Assembly: GCF_000721495.1 (NCBI RefSeq)
Contig: NZ_JOHY01000040.1
Span: forward strand, 3,149 to 67,148
DNA from: Streptomyces sp. NRRL F-5123
GTDB lineage: Bacteria > Actinomycetota > Actinomycetes > Streptomycetales > Streptomycetaceae
Reading direction: 5' to 3'
DNA length: 64,000 bases
Part shown: piece by piece, positions 17,446 through 29,114 of the stretch
How positions within the stretch are numbered: position 1 is the first letter of the stretch
Layout: the number at the start of each line of letters is the position of its first letter
Program-made: the position numbers and the translations under genes
The notes under the pieces: generated by a model
Database searches by the model: none
What the model saw: the letters and a program-made list of their open reading frames with translations, nothing else
What the model was told of the DNA's origin: nothing

Positions 17446-18282
17446 ATGCAGATTCATCGTAGCCGCCATGCGCGCGGCTTCACGGTCCTGCCCAACACGC
17501 TGCTGCAGGACCGGCGGCTGTCCTACACCGCCCGCGGCCTGCTCGCCGACCTCCTCTCCCGCCCCGACGGCTGGCGCGAGGACGGCCGCCACATGGCCGA
17601 CACCAGCGCCCAGGGCCGCCTGGCCGTGGCGAAGGCCCTGCGCGAGCTGACGAAGTTCGGCTACTACCGCGTCGAGCGGGTACGTCGCCCGGACGGCACC
17701 TTCGTCAGCGAGACCCACGTGTACGACTCCCCGCAGGCGGGACCGGGTGCCGTACGTCCGGGCTCCGGTCGACCGGCGGTCGACGACCGCGGCGCCCACC
17801 CCGTAAAGGACCGTGGGAAAACACCCACCCTCCCCGCGCAGCGGACAGCCCCGCCCGAGCCCCCGGCCCCGGCGCTCGCCGAAGTGGCGGCGGTGCTCCA
17901 CCGGGTGACCGCAGCGGAACCCCGCCTGCGCCTCGGCGCTGCGGAGGCGCAGGCGCTCGCACCCCTCGCCGCCCCCTGGCTGGAACGCGGCCTCGGCCCC
18001 CGCGACCTCTCGTTCGCCTTGCTGGGCGGCCTGCCCGAGCGCGTCCACAGCCCAACGGCGTTCCTGCGCGACCGCCTGACCCGCAAGCTGCCCCCGCCGC
18101 CGGAGCCGGTCGCGGCGCCGCCCCGCCGGTACGAGTGCGCGTCCTGCTCGCGCCCGACCCCGTACGAAGGCACCTGCCGCACCTGCGCCGGAGCGGACGC
18201 CCCACCGCCCGACGCGCTAACCGAACGCGCCCGTACCGCCGTCCGCGGCCGGGCCCTGGTCCGCGCCACCCTCGTCCGCTGA
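17446..18282 (+). CDS. Helix-turn-helix protein with C-terminal zinc ribbon-like motif
   Basis: 278 residues from ATG 17446, chosen for AAGGAG at 17428-17433; longer starts read through the intergenic region. Residues 10-90 hold a replication-protein/PadR-like winged helix: GFTVLPNTLLQDRRLSYTAR, LADLLSRPDGW, then MADTSAQGRLAVAKALREL. The C terminus has a four-cysteine pattern CASCSRP ... CRTC, probably a zinc knuckle. The middle is Pro/Ala-rich. This is the arrangement of common Streptomyces HTH proteins, some plasmid-related and many chromosomal. It probably binds DNA; target unknown. Confidence 0.75.
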   Translation: MQIHRSRHARGFTVLPNTLLQDRRLSYTARGLLADLLSRPDGWREDGRHMADTSAQGRLAVAKALRELTKFGYYRVERVRRPDGTFVSETHVYDSPQAGPGAVRPGSGRPAVDDRGAHPVKDRGKTPTLPAQRTAPPEPPAPALAEVAAVLHRVTAAEPRLRLGAAEAQALAPLAAPWLERGLGPRDLSFALLGGLPERVHSPTAFLRDRLTRKLPPPPEPVAAPPRRYECASCSRPTPYEGTCRTCAGADAPPPDALTERARTAVRGRALVRATLVR

Positions 18283-18409
18283 CCGGCGCAAGAGCCTGGC
18301 CTGCCCTTCGGCACAGCCCCGTCGCGTCCTCCACAGGGCTGTGGACAACCGCCGCCTCATCTCGTCCGACGCAGGCCGCAGGCCGCAGGCCGCGAGGGCG
18401 TTCCGCGTC

Positions 18410-18790
18410 TCAGGCGGTGAGCAGCGTCAGCACGTCGGCGATCCTCCCTCCGCGGACGGTGATGACGTCGACGCCCCGCGCCAGGGGATTGCCTTCGAGG
18501 CCGAACGCCCAGGCGAGCGCCCCGCGGTCGGTGCCGACGTAGGGCGGGCCGTCCTCGGTGAAGGCCGAGCCGGGCGGGGCTTTGTCGAGCAGTGCGCGCG
18601 CCTTGTCCTCGATGGCGTCCCAGCCCGTGGTGACGCCTTCGGGGTCGGCGAAGGCGACGTCTTCGGTGTAGATCCTCTCGATCGCCGCCCGGCGTGAGGA
18701 GGCGTCGCGGTTGCCGAAGACCTCGTGCAGGTTGGCTGCCAGCAGGTCGGTCACAGTGGGCGGTACGGACGGCGGGGGCGGTGCGGACAT
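18410..18790 (-). CDS. SnoaL/NTF2-like protein
   Basis: 126 residues from ATG 18790. The pattern SRRAAIERIYTEDVAFADPEG early, then AIEDKARALLDKAP and a final beta region VDVITVRGGRIADVLTLL, is that of the NTF2-like cone fold used by SnoaL-type cyclases, limonene-epoxide-hydrolase relatives and many polyketide-tailoring or detoxifying proteins. No signal peptide. It lies 115 nt downstream of the SDR gene on the same strand and probably shares its promoter and TetR control, so a joint role in converting a small ketone or epoxide-like compound is plausible. Confidence 0.75.
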   Translation of the reverse strand: MSAPPPPSVPPTVTDLLAANLHEVFGNRDASSRRAAIERIYTEDVAFADPEGVTTGWDAIEDKARALLDKAPPGSAFTEDGPPYVGTDRGALAWAFGLEGNPLARGVDVITVRGGRIADVLTLLTA

Positions 18791-18905
18791 GGTGCTCTCC
18801 TTCGGAGTTGTCGCCGGGGCGCCGACCGGGTCCGGGGAGCGGGCGGCGCCCGGCGTCTTCCACGCTACGTGGCAGGTCGGGAGGCGGCCTGCCGACGCAG
18901 CCGGG

Positions 18906-19655
18906 TCAGATCTGGCTCGCGCCGCCGTCGACGTAGATCTCCGCGCCGGTCATGTAGCTGCTGGCGTCGGAGGCGAGGAAGAGCACCGTCCCGGCGATCT
19001 CCTCCGGGCTGCCGAGCCGGTTCATCGGCACTCCCGCGGCCAGGCCCTTCAGCAGCTGCTCGGCCGCCGTGGGGTCGCCCGCCAGGCCGCTCAGTCCCGG
19101 CGTCTCGATCGGGCCGGGGGCGATGCTGTTGACCCGGACCCCGCGGTCCACCAGCTCGGCGGCCCAACTGCGGGTGAACGAGCGGATCGCGGCCTTGGTG
19201 GCGGCGTAGACGCTGAACGACGCGGCGCCCTTGGTGTCGATGTTGGAGCTGGTCAGGATGATCGAAGCCCCCGGCCGGAGCAGGGGCAGCGCCTTCTGCA
19301 CGGTGAACAGGGTGCCCCCGACGTTGGTGTTGAAGGTGTCGGCGTAGTGCTGCCAGGTGATGTCGGGCAGCGCCGCGAACTCGCCGCCGCCGGCGTTGGC
19401 GAACACGATGTCCAGGCCCCTGTCCTGCTGCCCGATCACCGCGAACAGGCGGTCGAGGTCGTCGGGGTCCGAGACGTCCGCGCGCACGCCGGTGGCGCGG
19501 TCGCCGATCGAGGCCACCGCCTCGTCCAGCGCCCGCTGCCGCCGACCGGTGAGGAAGACGTGTGCGCCTTCCGCGGCGAGCCGCCGGGCGGCGGCCAGTC
19601 CGATACCGGAGGTCGCACCGGTCACGAGGGCGGTCCTGCCGTCGAGCTGTCCCAT
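18906..19655 (-). CDS. SDR-family NAD(P)-dependent oxidoreductase
   Basis: 249 residues from ATG 19655. Classical short-chain dehydrogenase: cofactor motif TGATSGIG at residues 12-19, NAG followed by GGE at about 90, catalytic Ser in ILTSSNIDTKG, and the active-site YAATK at about 153-157. The GRR after the second strand suggests NADPH preference. The C-terminal YVDGGASQI is typical of the FabG-like subgroup. Cytosolic. Divergent from a TetR gene with two operator-like sites between them, so probably induced when the regulator binds a ligand, which may be the substrate or product. Confidence 0.92.
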   Translation of the reverse strand: MGQLDGRTALVTGATSGIGLAAARRLAAEGAHVFLTGRRQRALDEAVASIGDRATGVRADVSDPDDLDRLFAVIGQQDRGLDIVFANAGGGEFAALPDITWQHYADTFNTNVGGTLFTVQKALPLLRPGASIILTSSNIDTKGAASFSVYAATKAAIRSFTRSWAAELVDRGVRVNSIAPGPIETPGLSGLAGDPTAAEQLLKGLAAGVPMNRLGSPEEIAGTVLFLASDASSYMTGAEIYVDGGASQI

Positions 19656-19688
19656 GGTCGTACTCCTCAGTCGTGGCGCGATTTCCGC

Positions 19689-19744
19689 ACCGTTCGGTAC
19701 CGAATAACCGAGGCACCGCCCGCACTATTTCCGTACCGGTCGGT
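19689..19744. promoter_or_regulatory. Two TetR operator-like sites
   Basis: In the 141-bp gap between the divergent SDR and TetR genes the pattern ACCG-N2-CGGT occurs twice, at 19689-19698 (centre TT) and 19735-19744 (centre GT). The first is merged with a perfect 12-bp palindrome TTCGGTACCGAA (19693-19704). One site lies 34 nt from each start codon on the SDR side and one about 53 nt from the TetR side, so binding would control both genes. Confidence 0.7.
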
Positions 19745-19796
19745 TAATATTTGAGCGGGACCGGGGCGGCCGGGGGCCGGGAGCGTGGAGGTGGCC

Positions 19797-20411
19797 ATGG
19801 CGGAACGCGGCAGGCCGCGGGGCTTCGACGCGGACGCGGCGCTGGAGCGGGCGATGGAGGTCTTCTGGCGCCGGGGGTACGAGGGCGCGTCCCTGAGCGA
19901 CCTCACCGAGGCCATGGGCATCAACCGGACGAGCATGTACGCGGCCTTCGGCAACAAGGAGGCACTGTTCCGCCGGGCCGTCGACCACTACGCCGAGGCG
20001 GAGATGGCCTACGCCCGGGAGGCCCTCGCCGAGCCGACCGCCTACACAGTCGTCGAGGCGTTCCTGCGGGCCAACGCCGACGCGCTCACCCGCCCCGACC
20101 GGCCCCCCGGGTGCCTGTCCGTGCAGGGCGGCCTCGCCCAGGGCGGCGACGGCGGCCGCATCGCCGCCTTCCTCGCCGGCAGGCGCATGGCCGGCGAGCA
20201 GGCACTGGCCGACCGCCTCACCCGAGCGGCTGCCGAGGGCGACCTGCCCGACGGCACCGACCCGGTCGCCCTGGCCCGGTACGTCATGGTCGTCAGCGAG
20301 GGCAACGCCGTCCACGCGGCCGCCGGCGCGGGCCGGGACGCGCTGCACGCCACCGTCGACGTCGCCCTGCGCGCGGTGCCGCTCCCGGACCGGGCCGGAC
20401 CCCTCACATAG
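19797..20411 (+). CDS. TetR/AcrR-family regulator
   Basis: 204 residues from ATG 19797, with GGAGGT at 19787-19792; a GTG at 19785 is in frame but has no site. The N-terminal helix-turn-helix is clear: ALERAMEVFWRRGYEGASLS and DLTEAMGINRTSMYAAFGNK at residues 13-57. The ligand domain is of the type with ANADALTRPDRPPGCLSVQG, as in YcdC/RutR-like members where a PPGC segment is common. It is divergent from the SDR gene and most likely represses itself and the SDR/SnoaL pair through the ACCG-N2-CGGT sites. Confidence 0.92.
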   Translation: MAERGRPRGFDADAALERAMEVFWRRGYEGASLSDLTEAMGINRTSMYAAFGNKEALFRRAVDHYAEAEMAYAREALAEPTAYTVVEAFLRANADALTRPDRPPGCLSVQGGLAQGGDGGRIAAFLAGRRMAGEQALADRLTRAAAEGDLPDGTDPVALARYVMVVSEGNAVHAAAGAGRDALHATVDVALRAVPLPDRAGPLT

Positions 20412-20880
20412 GCCCACCGGCAGCGCGCGCCCGCCCACCGCAACGCGGCGGAAGCGATCCGCACCGTCCTCCCGGCGGAGGACGCCCGCACCGGGCCCAG
20501 GGCGTCCCGCAACTTTGATCGCCCCTTTGGCCAATCGCGTCGTCGTGGTCAGTGATCACGGCATGCCGTGTCCCGACATGCCGTGGTCAGTGATCACGGC
20601 ATGTCGGGACACGGCATCACCCTGACCGTCGGCGAGTACATGACCCTGACACCGACGGTCCTGTACGGCCCCCGCGTCCGATGGCTGGTTCTCAAGTCGA
20701 CGTCGGCGCGTTGCACGGGTGGTCCCTTCGCGGGAATGCCCCCGCTGCCGTCAGTCCGGCCGAGCGGCCACTGACTCGACGACCTCAAGGCGCCGGAAGG
20801 GGCGTCGGCCGTCGTGTCGTCCTCGGGCACGCCGCTGCTCCGGGTACAGCGGGGGCCGAGGGCTGCCCGTCCGCCGGCTC
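20412..20880. other. Convergent intergenic region without a gene
   Basis: No frame here has a start, ribosome site and protein-like text. It separates tetR (+) from the SWIM-protein gene (-) and its only clear structure is the inverted/direct repeat at 20545-20617. Confidence 0.6.
20545..20617. repeat. Perfect 23-bp inverted repeat with embedded direct repeats
   Basis: Arms at 20563-20585 and 20595-20617 are exact reverse complements, each running from ATGCCGTGTCCCG to its mirror, with a 9-nt loop GTCAGTGAT. In addition a 21-bp segment beginning GTGGTCAGTGATCACGG is present twice in direct orientation at 20545 and 20583 (38-bp period) and contains the palindrome TGATCA. No U-tract follows. 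It may work as a bidirectional terminator between the convergent genes, or be a regulator binding site or a small repeat element. Confidence 0.7.
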
Positions 20881-22337
20881 TCACCGCTGGAGGATGGCCG
20901 CCAGCACGACCGCGGGGTCCGCGTCCGGTGGGCCGGCCGGCCACCAGGCGCCCCGCTCCTTCGCGTACGGATACCACAGGCCCTCCCGGCCGAGCCGGAG
21001 TTGGGCGCCGCTGCCCTCGACCGTCCAGCGGTTGCGCCAGGCGCGCAGTCGGGGTGGTGCGCCGGGCCAGTCCGCGCGCAGGGCTTCGCGGGCGCGTTCC
21101 ATGTGCCCGGCGGGCGGGGTCCAGGGTGCCTCCAGTACGTCCAGGGCCGCGGCTCCGCCGTAACGCCAGGCGCGGGTGGCGGCGGCCAACTCCGAAGGTG
21201 TGTGCCCGCAGTTCGCCGCGATACGGGTGAAGACCTCCATGGTGGGGTGGGTCGCGGTGAGGCGGACGGCGTCCTGCCACTCGGTGAGCGGGGCGGGCGG
21301 CACGGTGGCGGCGTGGCGGGGAACGTCCAGAGCCGCCACGAGCAGGTGGTGGGCGCGCAACGCGGTGTCGGTGGCGAGCAGTTCGAGTCCGGCCGGGTCC
21401 ACGCCGGGCCCGGGAGCGGATGTTCCCGCCAGGGCGGGGCCGCGGGCCGCCCGCTCGGGCGGCGACGGCGCGGCGGGCAGCGGCGGCAGCCCGGCCCGGG
21501 CGGCGAACGCCGCCGCGGCGGGCTCGCCGGTGCGGGGCCGCGGCACGGACGTGTACGAACCCGACGCCGGGAGCGGGGCGGAACCGACGACAGGGACAGC
21601 GGCACGGTCCGCGGCCCTGGCACCACCACCCGTTCCCGTACCGCCACGCGTCCCCCCACCGCCACCCGTCCCCGCGCCGCCACCCGTCCCCGCGCCGTCC
21701 CCCGTCCCCCCACCGCCGCCCGCACCCGCTTCCGCGGCCGCGCGGACGAGGTTCCGGCGGGCGAGTTCGTCGGTCAGCTCGTGCTCGCCGCGGCCCCGCA
21801 GGAGCAGCAGGACGAAGGGGTCCCGGTCCAGCAGCCGGGCGACCTGGTAGCAGAGGGCCGCCGCGTGCTTGCAGGGGACGCCCCAGTCGGGGCAGTTGCA
21901 CGCCGGGTCCAGGTCCTGCGGCCCCGGCAGCAGGGCCACACCCGCTGCCGCGGCGTCGTCGGCGAGTCCGGGCGGCATCTCGCCGTCGAGGAGCGCGGCG
22001 ATGTGCGCGGCCCGCTCGGCGATCACGTCGAGGAGGTGGTCCCACTGCCGGTCGGTGAGCTGCCGCACCCGGACCCGGGAACGGTACGGGGACGGGCGGC
22101 TGCCCTGCACCACGGCCGTCGCCGATCCCGTGTCGACGGTGACCCGTCCGACCGCACCGCGCCGCGCGTACGTACGGCCCCGGCCCAGGCGGCCGGCGTC
22201 CAGCGACGACTCCTCCAGTGCCGCCAGCCACGCCCGGCCCCACCAGGACTCCGCGAACGGGGCGCGGCTGCCCTTCGCCGGAGGGAGCGCGTCGAAGGCA
22301 CGGGCCCGCCCAGAGGCTCGCCTCCCGGTCGGCCCCG

Positions 22338-22341
<4 letters not shown>
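20881..22341 (-). CDS. SWIM zinc-finger protein
   Basis: 486 residues; ATG 22341 overlaps the stop of the upstream SNF2 gene by 4 nt (ATGA). N terminus ESWWGRAWLAALEE and GRTYARRGAVGRVTVD are typical of SWIM proteins paired with SNF2 ATPases. The zinc motif is CNCPDWGVPCKH (C-x-C-x6-C-x-H) at about residues 147-158. A Gly/Thr-rich low-complexity linker of about 40 residues follows. The second half is helical. SWIM domains bind nucleic acid or proteins. Coupling to the helicase argues that the two form a complex for DNA remodelling or repair in the cytoplasm. Confidence 0.88.
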
Positions 22342-25412
<3,071 letters not shown>

Positions 25413-25497
25413 CCACTCCCGGAACCTGTTCCCTCTGCGCGTCCGGAGCCCCGTATCCCTCCGGCGCACCAAGGCTAGCCAGCAGCGAGCACGCTGG

Positions 25498-25794
25498 GTG
25501 AGCGGAGCAGCGCCTGTCACCCTGTCCGGCCACGAACCTGCCGTCGTCCCCGGCCGCCGCGGCGGCCGGACTCGCCGGGACCGGGGCGGCAGCAGTACCG
25601 CTCTCATCGCCGGATCGGCCGCTGCGGTGATCGTCGCGGGCGGTGGCGTCCTGTTCGCGCCGCGCCGCCGCACGGCAGTGGCCGACGCCCCGGCGGGGGG
25701 CGACGCGTACGACACGCCGGCCCGGGAACCGTTCCCCCGGATCCTGCGTGACCTGACTACATGTTGTCGGCTGGTGGCAAGGGGGACCCGGTGA
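25498..25794 (+). CDS. Possible small membrane protein
   Basis: A 98-residue frame from GTG 25498. An Arg-rich start (GRRGGRTRRDRG) is followed by one hydrophobic helix TALIAGSAAAVIVAGGGVLF and a short polar tail. Wobble bases are mostly G/C, as in real genes here, and the stop overlaps the lipoprotein start by 4 nt (GTGA), which argues for translation. Against it: no convincing ribosome site and an unusual last dozen codons. Could be a relic of a larger membrane gene. Confidence 0.42.
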   Translation: MSGAAPVTLSGHEPAVVPGRRGGRTRRDRGGSSTALIAGSAAAVIVAGGGVLFAPRRRTAVADAPAGGDAYDTPAREPFPRILRDLTTCCRLVARGTR

Positions 25795-26363
25795 GTGCAC
25801 GGACGATGGCGGGTGTGGCGCTGACGGCCTGCGTGGCGCTGGCAGTGGGCGCGTGCGGCCCGGAGAAGTCCGAGGAGTCCAGGGACGACGCGGGCGCGAC
25901 GTCTTCGCAGCCTCCGGCGTCCACGACAAAAGCCCCGGCGCCATCGGCCACGCCGTCCGCGTCCCCCCGCACCGAGAAGCCGTCGCCCTCGCCGACCGGC
26001 AGCACGTCCGCGCCCAGGACGACGGCCGGCGCGATCCAGCGGTACGAGGTCTTCCTCCACGCGGTCGGCCACGAGGACATCGACACGGTCTGCGACGTGG
26101 CGGGCCCCGCCGCGAAGCAGGCGGAGGACGAGGGTCTCGGCCCGTGCACCTCGACCTTCCTCGTCACCTTCAAGATGATCTCCCCCGCGCAGAAGAAGGC
26201 CCTGCAGACGGCGACGGTCGACCCGCGCCGCGTCGTCGTGCGCTCGCCCGCCGAGGTCGAGATACCGGCCGGAGCGATCAAGGCGTCCATGACCTTCAGC
26301 GAGGACGAACTCGGCGACTCCACCCTGGAGTACCTCAAGAACGACTGGTACATCACCGACTGA
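25791..26363 (+). CDS. Small secreted lipoprotein
   Basis: 190 residues from GTG 25791, with AGGGGGA 5 nt upstream. The signal peptide ends in a lipobox LAVGAC, so the mature protein starts with a lipidated Cys at about residue 22. A Ser/Thr/Pro/Ala linker of about 55 residues follows, then a folded domain with AIQRYEVFLHAVGHEDIDTV, VCDVAGPAAKQAED and a final TFSEDELGDSTLEYL, NDWYITD. The domain resembles small NTF2-like lipoprotein domains of actinobacteria. The role at the outer face of the membrane is unknown. Confidence 0.8.
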   Translation: MSARTMAGVALTACVALAVGACGPEKSEESRDDAGATSSQPPASTTKAPAPSATPSASPRTEKPSPSPTGSTSAPRTTAGAIQRYEVFLHAVGHEDIDTVCDVAGPAAKQAEDEGLGPCTSTFLVTFKMISPAQKKALQTATVDPRRVVVRSPAEVEIPAGAIKASMTFSEDELGDSTLEYLKNDWYITD

Positions 26364-26519
26364 ACCGCCCCCGCACCGATCCGGGCGTCGGGGACCGGGG
26401 ACGCCGGGCCGGCGAGCGGTGCCGTCGTCAGCAGGACCTGGGCGGGCCCGGCGGAGAGCGGTGTCCCGCCGAGTGGAAAACGGGATGACGCCGTTCGGGC
26501 CGGGGTCCGACCATGGTTC

Positions 26520-27239
26520 ATGCTGTTGGATCACTGGCCCCTGACGGGTCTGCGGGTGAACACTCCTCGCCTGGAGTTGCGGCTGCCCTCCGAGGAGGAG
26601 CTCGGCGAACTGGCGGACGTGGCCGCTGGGGGCGTGCACGCGCCGGACCGGATGCCGTTCGTCGTGCCCTGGACGGATCTGCCGCCCGCGGAGAGGGCGC
26701 GCTCGGTGGTCCAGCACCATTGGCTGCGACGCGGAAACTGGACGCCCGGCGACTGGGCGCTGAACCTCTGCGTCTTCGAGGACGGCCGCGTCGTCGGCCT
26801 GCAGACCCTCGCCGCCCGGGACTTCGCCGTGCTGCGGCAGGTGAGCACGGCCTCCTGGCTCGGGCTGCGGCACCAACGGCAGGGGATCGGAACGGAAATG
26901 CGCGCCGCGGCGCTCCACCTGGCCTTCGCCGGACTGGGCGCGGTGGACGCGCTGTCGGGCGCCCTGGAGGACAACCCCAGCTCCTTCGCCGTGTCCGGGA
27001 AGCTCGGGTACAAGAGCGACGGTGCCGAGCACGTGAACGTCCGTGGGCGGCGCGCGACGATACGGCGCCTGAGGCTGCCACGGGCGGGTTGGGAGGCGCA
27101 CCGGTCCGTCTCCGTCACCATCGCGGGGCTCGCGCCCTGCCTGCCGCTCTTCGGCCTGCCGGGAGAGGTGGCTTCGGGAGCCGTTTCCGGGCGGGCGGAC
27201 GTGATCAGCGAAGATGTGCGTCCCGAGGGGATCGCGTGA
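26520..27239 (+). CDS. GNAT-family N-acetyltransferase
   Basis: 239 residues from ATG 26520. RimJ/RimL-like acetyltransferase: LRVNTPRLELRLPSEEELGE at the start, DWALNLCVFEDGRVVGLQTL, and the acetyl-CoA pyrophosphate loop with LGLRHQRQGIGTEMRAAAL (Q-R-Q-G-I-G) at about 117-130, then DALSGALEDNPSSFAVSGKLGY. The 60 residues after the GNAT fold are extra. Cytosolic; the substrate may be an N-terminal amine of a protein or a small amine. Confidence 0.88.
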   Translation: MLLDHWPLTGLRVNTPRLELRLPSEEELGELADVAAGGVHAPDRMPFVVPWTDLPPAERARSVVQHHWLRRGNWTPGDWALNLCVFEDGRVVGLQTLAARDFAVLRQVSTASWLGLRHQRQGIGTEMRAAALHLAFAGLGAVDALSGALEDNPSSFAVSGKLGYKSDGAEHVNVRGRRATIRRLRLPRAGWEAHRSVSVTIAGLAPCLPLFGLPGEVASGAVSGRADVISEDVRPEGIA

Positions 27240-27462
27240 CGACGGCGCGACTGCCTGGGGCCGCGGCCCCAGGGACCCGCCGTGGGGAGGGGACGGAACG
27301 GTGCTGCGGCGATCATCGCGTTGACGGCCGCCGAGGGCCGGACGGCCGACGCGGTCGAGCTGCCCGGGTGCCTGGTCGCCGCCCATCCCGAGAAGCCCTG
27401 GACTGCCGCGCCCTGGTTCGGCCGGGGCTGGCCGACTCCCTGCCGCCGCGCTGGGCTCGCCG

Positions 27463-27672
27463 GTGGGATTCCACGAACTCACCCGCGACGAGGCCAAGGC
27501 CGCCATGACCCGGAGCATGCCGGCGGAGCTCGCCGACGACGCCCTGGACGTCCTCGGATCCCCGAGCCCGGCCGAGCCACGTGTCAGCCCGGACGTCCGG
27601 CGAATCCTCGGCCGCACCCCGCACGCTCTCGCCCACCGGGCCGCCCGCAACGTCGCCGCGCTCCGCCGAGGC
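27463..27672 (+). pseudogene. C-terminal remnant of an NmrA/NAD(P)-binding reductase
   Basis: The frame reads GFHELTRDEAKAAMTRSMP, then LDVLGSPSPAEPRVSPDVRR, then ILGRTPHALAHRAARNVAAL, which is the usual C-terminal end of NmrA-like NAD(P)H-binding proteins. No Rossmann motif GxxGxxG precedes it in any frame. Only scraps such as IALTAAEGRTADAVEL remain upstream (about 27310-27370) in another frame. So about two thirds of the gene is gone and the rest is frameshifted. The surrounding 27240-27810 holds no other gene I can support. Confidence 0.6.
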
Positions 27673-27810
27673 CGGGTGGCGCCGCCGGAACTGTCCACGC
27701 CCGGCTCGAACAGCTACGGCACGACGCGGAGGGACCCGGAAGGCACAGCACCTCGACGACGGCGGCGGCGAGGCCTGGCCACGCCTCGTCCCGTACCCGA
27801 AGATTCTCGC

Positions 27811-28389
27811 GTGGCAGATACGGCACCGACCGAAGAAGAGACACCCGACGGGCTGCTGGGCTGGTGTCTGGTGGCCAACGTGGCGCGGGAAACCACACGC
27901 GGCGAGGGCGGCCTCGACATCCAGTACGGCACGAAGCACTTCCCCGTCGGCGCCCTGCTGTGGATCCCACCCACCCGCTGGGACCCCGGCGAGGGGCGCT
28001 GGCCTGCGGTCGGCCGGCACAGGGGCAACGGCCGCCGGTACGTCAACATGGTCGTGCACGCGGACGACCTGGAGAACTTCCGGGTCAAAGGCGTCTACAG
28101 CGAAGGCCTCGTCCGCAGCCTCAACGGCCACCTCCACGACCCCGCCGCCCCGCGGACCCTGCAGGACCCGTGGACGCGCGAGCGGGCCCAGAGCTGGGCG
28201 GACCACCGCAACGACACACGCCAGAGCATCCGCATCGACGGCGAACGCCACCCACGGATCCGCGTTCCCAACCCTCCCCCGGCAGAACTCCAGGTCGGCG
28301 GCGAGATCCTGCACCTCGCCCACTACGGCACCAGCGGCCCCCACTACAGCCGCATGCCACCTCCCGTGGAATGGGTCCCCGAGACCTGA
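27811..28389 (+). CDS. Hypothetical protein
   Basis: 192 residues from GTG 27811; the reading frame extends further up but enters the NmrA remnant, so a start here is preferred. The text is protein-like: LLGWCLVANVARETTRGEGG, FPVGALLWIPPTRWDPGEGR, NGRRYVNMVVHADDLENFRV and SWADHRNDTRQSIRI. It is rich in Trp, His and Arg and has no signal peptide or membrane helix. The family is not recognised. It stands alone between a pseudogene and a gap. Confidence 0.65.
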   Translation: MADTAPTEEETPDGLLGWCLVANVARETTRGEGGLDIQYGTKHFPVGALLWIPPTRWDPGEGRWPAVGRHRGNGRRYVNMVVHADDLENFRVKGVYSEGLVRSLNGHLHDPAAPRTLQDPWTRERAQSWADHRNDTRQSIRIDGERHPRIRVPNPPPAELQVGGEILHLAHYGTSGPHYSRMPPPVEWVPET

Positions 28390-28721
28390 GCCGGGCGTTC
28401 GAACCTGCGGGCCGGAGAGGCCGTCCGGCACGGTCGGCGCCCCGCAAGGACTCCGGCAGCTCGGCGACCGTGACGCGGAGGCACACGTAGCTCGGTGATC
28501 AGCGGCTGTGCCGGCAGCAGGCAGGTGGACGCCTGGGCGGACTCCCCGGCGGCAGGGCGGCCGTCCGGCGCGGTCGGGCTGCCGTCGAAGCGGGGGAGCC
28601 TGCGCGGCCGGGCGTCACGCCCGGCCCGGAGTGCTCCTCCTGGCCGGGGCGGAGGTGCGATGATGACCGAACGGGCAGGCACGCGGACGTGTGCACGACG
28701 GGGAACGGGCGGGGTACGTCG
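28390..28721. other. Intergenic, promoter region of the caspase locus
   Basis: I see no gene. The region lies upstream of the EACC1/caspase operon and must hold its promoter, but no -10/-35 pair stands out in this GC-rich sequence. Confidence 0.5.
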
Positions 28722-29114
28722 ATGACCGAGGTACGGATCAGCGTGGGGAGCCCCGCGGGTGCCGCTTCGCTGGCCGGGTGGCTGCGGCGCGACCCGGAGG
28801 CGGCCCGCTCCGGTGTGGTGGCCGCGCCGGCCGGCGCCTCCGGGCAGCCAGCGGGCGCGATGGGCGCCATGGACGTGGTCACCGCCGTCATCGGCAATCC
28901 GGTCGACCTGCTGGGCCTGCTGGTCGCCGTCGCCGCCTGGCGGCGGCCACGCGACACGCGGCCTCCCACCGTACGGGTCACCGAGGCGGACGGGACGGTG
29001 CTCGAAGGCACCGCCGAGGACGTGATCGGCGTTCTCCGGGCTCGGCGCGAAAACGGCGGCGCGCCCGTTCAGGCCCCGGAGGGCGGGCAGGCGTCCGAGC
29101 ACGGTGGCGCATGA
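28722..29114 (+). CDS. EACC1-like effector-associated constant component
   Basis: 130 residues from ATG 28722. Layout: a short start MTEVRISVGSPAGAASLAGW with LRRDPEA, then a Gly/Ala/Met stretch PAGAMGAMDVVTAVIGNPVD, a hydrophobic helix LLGLLVAVAAWRR and a beta segment TVRVTEADGTVLEGTAEDV. This matches the small EACC1 proteins that accompany caspase- or trypsin-type effectors in bacterial conflict systems described in multicellular bacteria. It overlaps the caspase gene by 4 nt (ATGA). The hydrophobic segment could form an oligomer or membrane contact. It probably bridges the sensor and the effector protease (inference from the family). Confidence 0.8.
   Translation: MTEVRISVGSPAGAASLAGWLRRDPEAARSGVVAAPAGASGQPAGAMGAMDVVTAVIGNPVDLLGLLVAVAAWRRPRDTRPPTVRVTEADGTVLEGTAEDVIGVLRARRENGGAPVQAPEGGQASEHGGA

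Noticed and set aside
18341..18349. DnaA box (TTGTCCACA on the minus strand) as part of an origin
   Set aside because: A single box, with none clustered nearby; an origin needs many boxes and dnaA/dnaN neighbours.
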